Shown: one piece after another, positions 45,960 through 55,208 of the stretch
Position numbering within the stretch: the stretch's first letter is position 1
Layout: each line of letters opens with the position of its first letter
Assembly (NCBI GenBank): GCA_038501625.1
Contig: JAZAYU010000945.1
Coordinates: 53,294 to 117,293 of the forward strand
Length of the DNA: 64,000 nucleotides
From: Corbicula japonica
Taxonomy: Eukaryota > Mollusca > Bivalvia > Venerida > Cyrenidae
Reading direction: 5' to 3'
Notes under the pieces: model-generated
The model's input: the letters and a program-made list of their open reading frames with translations, nothing else
Databases searched by the model: none
What the model was told of the DNA's origin: nothing
Program-made: the position numbers and the translations under genes

Positions 45960-47345
45960 GATTGAAGGAATATTTTGTAATACCGAAAATAATTCTCAAA
46001 AATGTTCTGATAGCTTTAAACAGAATTTGCCATTTTTTAATCGATCACAATCTACATTTACGCCTCCATGTGGTAGAGATGTTTATTTAGATTTTTATTT
46101 GGAAGCGATTACGCATGAAATATTTGGTAACTTTAGATGTTAATTCATTGTACACCAACATACCGCACAGTGATGGAATAAGTGCAAGTAAATATTTTCT
46201 TCATAAAGAAGGCAAAGCGCGCATTTTGTCTGAAAATGATTTGGCAAAACTTATTGAACTGGTTCTTGAAAACAATAATTTTGAATTTGATAGTGTTCAT
46301 TATAGACAGAAAATGGGCACTGCTATGGGGAGTTCTATGGCGCCGGCTTATGCATCTCTATTTATGGGAAAATTTGAAGAAGACTTTCTAAACAGTAGAA
46401 CTAAACGACCGAGTTTATGGCTTAGATTTTTGGATGATATTTTTATGATCTGGGACCATTCTTTAGAGGATCTTCAATTATTCTTAAAGATATTAATAAT
46501 TTTCACGAATCTATCAAGTTTTCAAGTAACATCTCTGTAACAGATGTATCATTTTTAGATGTACATGTATATTTCAACGAGAAAATTTAAATATTAACAC
46601 GTCTGTGTTTGTGAAAAGTACTAACATAAATCAATACGTTGAATACTCCTCGTCACATCCTAAGTCATGTAAGGATGGCTTATCTTTTAGTCAAGCTAAA
46701 TGATATCGAAGAATAATTTCCGATAATGAAGTTTTTGATCGTTCAGTAAATGAACTGCGAAGTTTGTTTAGTGAACGACATTATCCTGTTGAAATAATTG
46801 ACAGTGCTATTTCTCGTGTCTTTGTCAAGATGATGCGCTTCAAAGTACGAAGATATCCTGTGACGATGTACTGATACCTTTTGTTGTTGAATATAATCCT
46901 TCACTGCCGAACATTGGTTCAGTTATCAATAAATATTGGCATTTGTTAAAACTTTCTAAAAAAGATAGTATGAAATACATCCACTCTTGTAAACCAGTTG
47001 TTGCATACAAACGACAGAGAAATTTAAAAGATTTTTTAATTCATGCACAATTTAAATCAGAACACCGTGATTACAATCATTTTTCAAAAAAATGTAACAG
47101 ACGCCGTTGCTCACATTGTAAACACATTATTGAAAATGACCATTTTGACAGTTTTAATACTTCTCAGACTTTTAAACTGAGGTCCTCTACAGACTGTACA
47201 TCTAACGATGTAATTTATCTTATTAACTGTAAAAAATGTAATATGCAATACACTGTATATAAACCGATTGTATCATCTACCGGATATAGCGCACTGATTG
47301 TCACAAAATCATAGTTAACAGTTAAAAAATGAGGAGATTTTGTAT
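45960..47345 (+). mobile_element. Penelope-like element fragment (RT plus endonuclease-linker remnant)
   Basis: Plus-strand frames read FTPPCGRDVYLDFYLEAITH, then after a gap DVNSLYTNIPHSDGI, KMGTAMGSSMAPAYASLFMG and LRFLDDIFMIWD (catalytic DD). After frame changes come KPVVAYKRQRNLKDFLIHA, CNRRRCSHCKHI and NDVIYLINCKKCNMQYT, the region that normally leads into the GIY-YIG endonuclease. The GIY-YIG core itself is not present. About 150 residues are missing between the first two blocks. Decayed. Confidence 0.85.
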
Positions 47346-47439
47346 GTATTGTTATGAGAAATCCAATCGACAAATGCATGCTCAACAGGCGATTCTGGTA
47401 GCACTTGTTTTGAAAGACGTTATTACCTTTTTTATGCAA

Positions 47440-48195
47440 TATACTTAAAACAATAAATATCTTTAAAAAAGATAAACGGCGTTGATGGAAAAGATTTTTA
47501 AATATAAGAAAGAAAGAAATAAAGAGCGTGCAAAAATTTCGTCTGGTGATAATACGTCGATTAAAGAAGAATGTCTAACGTTAACTGTACATTTATTCAG
47601 TTTCAATAAAATACCTCTTGTAGAGTTAACACTAATGACGAAAAAATGTTATTTAAATACAATAAATGAAAATAATAACAACTTGTTACAAGAGCGAAAT
47701 CTACCAACTTTTACGTAAACTAACTTAAAAATAAGTGTCCCTCCCGAGTATTGAACCCGGGGCATCCGCTTGAGAGGCGAGTGTGATAACCACTACACCA
47801 AGGCGATTTGAATGTCTGGAATTGAAATTAACAATCAGTATCAAAGGAACTAGAAAGGAACCAGTAAGAACCAGAAATATCTGCACTTCTCTGTCGTTTT
47901 ACACTGTGTATTGTACTCGAGTGTTTACCTGACACCCATGAATATTCCATATAAAATCGTATTTAAGTCATCAATTGACTTTTTTAAAAACGAAAATGCC
48001 CGAACATATAAGTGCCATGTAAATACTAACACACAATATAAAAATCGTTACGGTAATCATTAACGAGACCCACTAATAACCAATCAAAATAATCTATTTG
48101 ATTTTCCCTCTGCATAATAAGTTTTATTTACAATATTTCATTGGTCGAAAAACTAGGTCAAAAGTGAGCTTAGACAGCTAACGCCGAAAAAATCG
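47440..48195. repeat. Dispersed repeat R1, uninterrupted copy
   Basis: Counterpart of 650-3170 without the two insertions. It directly follows the Penelope-like coding remnant. Contains the tRNA-like block at 47735-47820. Confidence 0.65.
47735..47820 (-). repeat. tRNA-like block in R1, copy 2
   Basis: The minus strand has TTGGTGTAGTGGTTATCACA (box-A-like) and CCGGGTTCAATACTCGG (box-B-like), close to the D and T arms of Glu/Asp-type tRNAs. Because the block recurs with its repeat at 2525-2600, a SINE or tRNA pseudogene origin is favoured over an active tRNA gene. Confidence 0.5.
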
Positions 48196-48878
48196 CTTAA
48201 ATCACTCACACAAAGTACCGTTTGCACTGTGTACTGTATTGTAAAATCAGCGTAAATGTTTATGTTTAAACAGGTTTTGAGAGGTATTCTCATGCTAGCG
48301 ATGATAAAACATATCATTTTTATTCTTACAATAATATTAATACCATAGCTGATCAATTAAACATCAAAACATTAGACCAAAACATGCATGTAGCTTCGAC
48401 CCAGACTGTATCATTTATTGAACATGTGACCTCAATCATTTGTATGTTTTAGTGATCTATGTGTATCAGTTATGGCGATTTTTTAAAGATGATTTTAGTA
48501 TATTTTTCGGATTTAAGAACAACGGCTTGATGTAAAAACATGTATTAAAAGTTCTTCGTACAGAGATATGTGATACGTTATGAAATATAAGGGCCTCGGT
48601 GCCTTTATATACTGCGGCGACAGGAAACAATTGGATCTACCTGACCTCATTAGTTAACACCCAGGTCGCTCTGAGAACTACAATTTACAACAAGCGATAA
48701 TTAATGTCGTCCCAAAATGTTTTGGATTTGATAAACATAGTCTGAGGTTATTTATAAGTAATAGTTTCGAAACTGAAGGTTCACGATTAAAAATACATAC
48801 GCTGGTAGGCGTGACATACAAATTCTGAGGCAAAGCAAGTTATTTAAATACTGATATTTTAAGCTGATGATAAACCCT
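48196..48878. other. Gene-less stretch
   Basis: No recognised feature. Confidence 0.35.
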
Positions 48879-49120
48879 TTACTCAATGGTCGACCAATGT
48901 AGATCATCGTCAGCTGGATCATCCATGTCATTTGATCGGAATATACAATGGTCACTTGTTTTCAGAAATATTCTAATAAATGTAATAGCAAACAGTGTAC
49001 AGCAAAAACCATGTACTACATATCCCATGGAGTAAAGGGTCAAATGGAACTTTAGCAAAGGAATCAATGTCTTGTTTTCCGCCCAAGGATTGACTATCAC
49101 AAAGGTCTTCCCTTGAGAGT
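48879..49120 (-). CDS. Possible orphan terminal exon with one transmembrane helix
   Basis: A minus-strand frame runs from about 49120 (GYIPDSQGKTFVIVNPWAEN) through a hydrophobic segment (MGYVVHGFCCTLFAITFIRI) to an acidic tail and stop at 48879. The residue mix looks protein-like, and an AG that could be an acceptor lies just upstream (AAATCAG, minus strand). No family is recognised and no partner exon was found. It may be chance. Confidence 0.25.
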
Positions 49121-49199
49121 CAGGTATGTACCCATGCTGATTTCAGTCAAGAAATTAACGAATTCGCTTTCTAACATATTCTCATAATACATTTATACT

Positions 49200-49400
49200 A
49201 GTCATTAAAACACTGTTTTGACAACTGATTTGTGTAAACTATGTGGATGCCAATATATCAGTTACAAAACAGTTTATAGTTTATTTCGAGGTTTGTATGA
49301 AAAATTAATCGGTCGCCCAGCTGCGTTGAGCCTGAGAGTTTAATTTTTTATACAAGCCTCCAAACTAACAATAACCTATAGTCCCTATTTTTGTATCATT
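49200..49400. repeat. Imperfect inverted repeat
   Basis: TTTATTTCGAGGTTTGTAT near 49278-49296 and an inverted partner ending ACAAGCCTCCAAACTAACAA near 49352-49371 flank a short GC-richer loop. Confidence 0.4.
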
Positions 49401-49879
49401 CTGTTTTATTATTTAAAAGTTTTTTTCTTCGTGTTTTTTGTACGCCATGATATATTATTTCTCCAAATATACCCGATTTGTATAGACAATATATGTAGAC
49501 GAACTCCTCCATCTTACCTAAAAGCATACACTCGATAAAATCAGCAAATGCCCATCGCCATAAGTGATACAAATTATTGGAAAATCATTCAACAAAGATC
49601 GCACTACATGATACAACAGAAATAGGTGTGTTTGCTATAAATGATAGTATGATAATGCTATAGATGATACAGTCATTAAGAAACCCACCCCTCAAACATT
49701 TTCATAATTTACACTATCTATACATTTAAAGCAATATTGTAATGTAATAATCTTTATATTAATGTCATAGAGTCATATAACTAGTATGTATTCGTGCATC
49801 AGAGCGTTTATTTGTAGAGAATAACAGTATTTTGATACACAATCATGTGGGTCATTTGCCAGACCTTGTTGGAAGAATG

Positions 49880-50529
49880 AAACCCATTCGGAATTACTAG
49901 AGAAATGCGTAAATCTAAATATAAGCAGCACAATGGATGAGAAAAGACTTATACCAGTTACCTCGTTAGCTTCTTTGAAAACATATAGGAATATATATTG
50001 CCTGCAGTGTAACGAAGGACAGCACGGCAACAATGTGGTTTGGAAAACTTTTCAAACATGTTATGCGGATTTTGTAAAACATATATCAACGGAACCGACA
50101 AAATGGTGGTTAACGGACTTCGAACTTTTGTGCAATGTTGTATATGAACCACCAGATCATATATTAAACTACACCAGCAAATGTAAACAAGTGCGTGAAA
50201 AAGTGGACACGTGTCCTGATTTGAGTAGCACAAACAAAGACTTTGGAATAGACAAAAGCATGTTGAAAAGCGTATGCAGTCATTTCTATTTGCCAGTTTA
50301 TGGTCCAGAGAAGCAAGATTTTATTATATATGATAACATTGCATGCTACTTATGTCACCATGAACAACTGTGGGACGATGTATGTGAAGAAACGTACCGT
50401 TCTGAAACCGCTTACCAACTGGAAATCAATACAGAACGTACACACAACTACTATACTACGTCAAACTCTACACTAAAAAGATCCTTTTCGGAGAACTGCA
50501 CAAATGGATTTATTTACGACAGTGAGATA
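49880..50529 (+). pseudogene. Copy 4, remaining part of exon 1
   Basis: Contains YRNIYCLQCNEGQHGN, EPTKWWLTDFELLCN and YDNIACYLCHHEQ with the cysteine spacing of copy 3. No stop from CWKNET to the donor. Confidence 0.8.
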
Positions 50530-50584
50530 GTAAGTATTCTATTTCGGGTGCTATGGCAGTCGTCATTGCACTGCCATTGGTAAA

Positions 50585-51337
50585 AAAAGAAAACTACAAG
50601 TATCGAAATCCCTTTAACGGCAAAATGGAGTTCAACAAACATTTTTGCAAATCAATGTTATTAATGTACATCATTTTACATATGTTAAGAAAAGTTTTAA
50701 CAGTAAAAATAGCGAAATCTAAAAATTCCCTTAAATTTTATTTATATCTTAACCAAAAACTAAGCAAAACATAACAAGATTAAATGCCTTCATCAGTTCT
50801 ATGCTAATGACAATCATATATAAGGTCCATTTATCTAACACATGTATACAATATTAAGATATTTTAAAAGTGAGTTGATCTTTAATTCAGTCACGAAAAA
50901 ATACGACAAAAGTAAAATGTTTATTTCTCTACTCGTAATTGAAATTTCTCTTAAACCTTACATATTCTATCATTTGAATTCAATTTGTTGTTTTGTCTTG
51001 CTTGCTTTTGTGTTGGGTGTAAATTTATCTTAGGGATTTTTCGGTCTATTTTTTCCTTTACTGTTAATTTTTTCATTAACCTATGAATAAATACACATTA
51101 AGTTATGCCCAATTGTAATATTTCGCATGGAATTTTGTCCTAATGATAACTCTTGACGGCGTCGTATGAAAGTTCCATGAAACGTTTTTCAACATGAAAT
51201 ACAGTGCACAACATTCATATTTCAACTTCCTACAATGTTCAATGGTAAGAGATAATAAGCAAAGATGCACTGAACCATAACTCTCCAAGGATTTCCAGAC
51301 AGTAATGAACTGCTATTTGCCACTTTTTGTTTATTAA
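50585..51337. other. Intronic AT-rich stretch of copy 4
   Basis: No recognised feature. It lacks the 65 bp intron repeat found in copies 1 and 3. Confidence 0.4.
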
Positions 51338-51560
51338 AAAAGTGAAATATGCAGATCAGGAGTTGCCGCACTCAGACAACACAGCCTCCTCTTGCAGCCA
51401 AAAAGTAGAGAGGAAAATAGAACAAAGGGTATATATAAGAATATCAATTTCAAATAAGACACCACAAACAAATAACGAAAAGGCAAACCTTTGGGGTCTT
51501 CGAACGGTCAGCGGCAAAACATTTGCCACCAAGTTGTATTGGTGAAATAACTCAAACCCA
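51338..51560. repeat. Short dispersed repeat A, copy 3
   Basis: AAAAAAGTGAAATATGCAGA start and TTGGTGAAATAACTCAAACC end. Lies in the intron of copy 4. Confidence 0.7.
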
Positions 51561-51665
51561 TCCATTTAAAGCGATACAATTAAGTTTTGTAGATATGTTT
51601 TTGTTTCTATTACTGTTTGTGTTTGACTAATGATAAAATAACATTTTATCAATTTTGTATTTCAG

Positions 51666-52541
51666 GCATCTTGCAGGAAAGTGCTGTGTCCTAGATATAC
51701 AATCATATATGACGGAGTGTGCATTCCATTCTTGTTACAAACACGGAACATTTTGTACACTATCTTTTTGGAAGTACACGTAAATGCAAGTAAACTTTTT
51801 CCAAACTCGGCTAATTTCTTCTCAAATTATGTGACTTACATCAACGCCGCGGCTGACGACACGTTTGCTGATAAAGCCTTAACTGTTTGGAAGAAAAGCG
51901 ATGGTCAACAAGTTTTAGTTTTATTAAATGTTAGACCAAAGACGGAGTTATACGAAGAGATAATTTACAAGACTTTAGACTTTATTAAGAAAATTTCTCG
52001 GTATCACGATCCTGGGCGGCTTTCAACGATTTATCCCGAAGTTAACATTCAGGACGAATATTTGGTTACAAGAGAGGTAATCAAGACAGAACTTTCGATA
52101 AGAAACATATCCTATCCGGCAAATCAGTGGACAGAAAAAGAATTTAGACTGAGTAATATTAACTTTTGTCCTCGGATTGCAATCAATGCCAGTGAGAAGA
52201 AGCAAGTCGGACGTTAATTATTACAACTGAGATCCGGAAAACGCGTGACAAACATTGACGTGACATTCCCAAACCGTTTACAGGTATATCTGGTTTGTAT
52301 TGAAGACGTCTTTCCTTACCGTTCGCCTCGCTACGACAGTGTAATACCATATCGCAATAACTTTAAGTCAGTTACGATGAAAGCTAAAGGGACTGAATTT
52401 GAACCTTTACCTGTAATAATCGTTGCCGCCTTGCTAGTAACTGTAGTACTTTTAGTAACAATTGCAAAAGTGTATTCTGCTCGGAGAGTACCTACGAACG
52501 GTGTTCAAACATCTTCGCCAAGCAACAGTAGTGCACAGTGA
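51666..52541 (+). pseudogene. Copy 4, exon 2 with internal TAA
   Basis: Phase 0 acceptor, as in copies 1 and 3. In frame throughout except the stop at 52215-52217, where copies 1 and 3 code Gln (CAA). Confidence 0.85.
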
Positions 52542-52944
52542 AAAACGATTATAACCTTATTCGTTCATATGAAATGTTGTATGTTTTATGTGTGGTAATA
52601 CAAAAATGTTGTTATTCAAAATCAATTGATGTTGTTACATTCCCTTAACATTAAACTATGCGTATAGGTTGAAGTTAGGTTCCCCCAAGTTGATACATGA
52701 AACACGTTTTGAAAAAGCCAAGAAAATTATAATTTTACCAGTTATTTTAGTTATAGAATTATTATAATAAATTCTTTTCATTTTAAACGTGATTGCTTTC
52801 AATTTTATTTCACAAAATATAAACAACCAGCGGTAATTACTTATTATATACATGTATATATTAACAAGGTAAAGCAAAACATTCCTTAACGAGCTTAGGT
52901 CATGTTCTCGTATTTAAAGTAATTTCTTGTTAAGAGAGTAACTA

Positions 52945-53345
52945 GATGGGTATTCAGTTGAACACTTGTGTCGCCTTCTGGTGCATGCTATTTTGGAATA
53001 AAAATGCAAGTACAAAAAGGGGCATAACTCCATCAAATGTGACCTTGACCTAAAGCATTTGGCAAACATTCATCAAGACCGTGTTGTCACAAGCAATATA
53101 ATTTGAAAGTTTGATGAAGACATATTGAGAAATGGCAAAGTGATAGCCAACGTTATGTTTTCGTATCAAAGTTCGAGTATAAAAAGGGGCATAACTCCGT
53201 CATATGTAACATTGACCTTAAGAAATTCTTATCGTCTCGAGCGTCAAGCACTTTAATTTTATATTTTGATGGAGAAATATTAAGAAATGGCCAAGTTAAA
53301 GTCAACGGACGTACGGATGGAAGGAAATTGGGTCAAACAGTAAAC
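52945..53345. repeat. Tandem repeat block, about 140 bp unit, copy 1
   Basis: Starts AACTAGATGGGTATTCAGTT and contains two to three units with GGGGCATAACTCC, GTGACCTTGACCT and AATTTGAAAGTTTGATGAAG. Same family as 56775-57365. Confidence 0.75.
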
Positions 53346-53944
53346 CCCAACTTCTTCAATGCAGGATTAGAATAAACAACAGTGAGTACGTAAATATTTT
53401 ATTTAAAAAAAAAGAATGACCAATAATATAAATAAATATATATGCATGAACACGTCATGTATACCTATGTAACGTAAAATGACTGTAATATTTTTTTTTA
53501 ATCACACTAAGCTATTGCACACATCATAAGCAAATTGCACTGCAGTGTTCTTTGTTTTTTTATAAATAAAATGTTATTAATTGTCAAACCCTACAATTAC
53601 TTAGCTTGTACGAGTCCGATATTTGTTGCAATACAATTCAGCCTATTTACCCTATATTATATGGCATTATGCAATGGTGAGGCAGTGTAGATCAAGAACA
53701 GAAGCGCATTTGTGCTGTCTGATCAGAATCCTAAGTTTTTACTTTTTGCTTTTTTTTTGTTAATTTCTGGCCAAAAAGTGAACATGTTAAACCCAAATCA
53801 GATGTCACAGATGTGCAAGTTAATCTGAATTTAAATGCTCTCGCGTGTAATAAATTTTAAATTGTATGCATGGAGTGAAGGGGATATTGGTGTCAGAGCT
53901 TATTAGATCTCTGTTTTAATTGTTGTCATGATCAACTAGAATAC
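53346..53944. other. Gene-less stretch
   Basis: AT-rich. No recognised feature. Confidence 0.35.
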
Positions 53945-54122
53945 TGTCAAAGCTGTCTTCAAAGAATGCCATGAGGAAACCCCAAAATGGTCTTTAAAAA
54001 CAGGTAGTGTTTGTTCACAGGTTAATATGTTCCTTAAATCTATCAGTGATAAAAATAAAATGTTGTCATTTTCCACAGGTAGTCTTTGATAAAAGGTGGT
54101 CTTTTAGCATAGGTTTGACTTT
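53945..54122. repeat. Dispersed repeat, inverted partner of 11375-11535
   Basis: CTGTCTTCAAAGAATGCC, AAAATGGTCTTTAAA, AAAGGTGGTCTTTTAGCATA blocks in the reverse order and orientation of the copy near 11.4 kb. Confidence 0.5.
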
Positions 54123-54707
54123 AAACCTTTTCTTTTGTCCCGAATATATTTCCTTTTGAATTTCCTCTCACTCATTAGCTTAGCCAACTATAACTGTTTC
54201 ACAACTCTGCCCAGTAAACCCTGGAATTCAACCAAAAAAACAACACTGTTTTAGATATATAATAATTAAGTCATTTCATGATTTATACACCAAAAACACT
54301 ACGAAAAAGATTTATTTAAAATTTTATTTACAATAAAAATTAAGATTTCACAAAAAAGTAAAGAACTACACACTGCAAAACTATTAATCATGCATGAACT
54401 AGACACAGTACACGGATGCCTTCACTTCTGCATACTGTGGTATCATTTAATTCGCAGGGCAAACATTTCGCGCTTACCCAACAAATGATATTTTATATGG
54501 ACATTTATTCATGCACCTGTATCATTCTAATAAGATAAGTAAGCTATTATATAATATGGTTTAATTTCACTAATTAATTTAGCATTTTATAGAGTGTGAA
54601 GTACACAAAAGAAAAAAAATCCACGCAAAATAATATGATGTTTTTTTATTTTTATTTAATGAATCAAAACTTTCATACTCCTCTGGAGAGCTAGTCCAAA
54701 CACATCC

Positions 54708-54815
54708 AAAGTCTATGATGTTACCATTTAGACAAAAGCATTCAAAGTCTACGATTTTAACATTTTGACAACATCATGCACGGTCTATGATCTTACCATT
54801 TCGACAACGACACAG
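54708..54815 (-). repeat. 36 bp in-frame tandem repeat at the end of the EGF gene
   Basis: Three units of 12 codons: CRNGKIIDRA*C, CQNVKIVDFECF, CLNGNIIDFGCV. The eleventh codon is TGA, TGC and TGT respectively. The frame stays open for 64 codons after the TGA, to TAA at 54579-54581. Confidence 0.8.
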
Positions 54816-55003
54816 TGGTGTATGCACAGCTTGCAGCTCGAAGTAACACGTTCCACCATTAAAACATTGTGAAAGCTGGGAGGCACATGCATCGTACCTC
54901 TCCTCACAAAGTGTTCCCCTGTATGGAATACTGCATGCACAAACAAATCCCTGTATCCCCTCAATAGTCCTCGAGCAGCTGCCATTGTTTTTACAAGGTT
55001 GAC
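54774..55003 (-). CDS. Exon: EGF-like domains and unusual C-terminus
   Basis: Acceptor ATTATGTTTTAG. Codes QPCKNNGSCSRTIEG, CACSIPYRGTLCEERYDAC and CFNGGTCYFELQ, then CRCRNGKIIDRA and TGA. If the donor at 54796 is used instead, the exon is 55003-54797 (phase 1). Downstream on the minus strand AATAAA occurs near 54655, suitable as a polyadenylation signal. Confidence 0.75.
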
Positions 55004-55157
55004 CTAAAACATAATAAATGGTATAAAGTATTAATAAACACATAATCATTAACATAGAGGATTTTTTCATGATTTTATTAATAATGAAAAATGTATATAA
55101 TATGGAATTTTGCTTCATTGCATCCTTGACATTTGCATAATTTTTGACAATTATTCC

Positions 55158-55208
<51 letters not shown>

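Larger units (their letters stand above)
49880..52541 (+). pseudogene. Receptor-like ectodomain family, copy 4 (5'-truncated, one nonsense codon)
   Basis: The only plus-strand copy. Homology starts at about 49880 (PCWKNETHSELLEKCVNLNI), equivalent to about residue 220 of copy 3; the signal peptide and somatomedin-B-like part are missing. Exon 1 remainder ends at 50529 (donor GTAAGT at 50530). Exon 2 begins at 51666 after TATTTCAG. A single CAA to TAA change makes a stop at 52215-52217 (GR*LLQLRSGKR); the frame then stays open to 52541 through the TM helix (VIIVAALLVTVVLLVTIAKV) and a longer tail PTNGVQTSSPSNSSAQ. The intron carries repeat A. Confidence 0.85.

Noticed and set aside
46182..46391. 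ORF overlapping the Penelope-like reverse transcriptase
   Set aside because: Shadow frame of the RT, which shows the catalytic motifs in the other frame.
47735..47820. Functional tRNA gene
   Set aside because: It recurs inside a diverged dispersed repeat at 2525-2600, and the acceptor stem could not be paired convincingly by eye.
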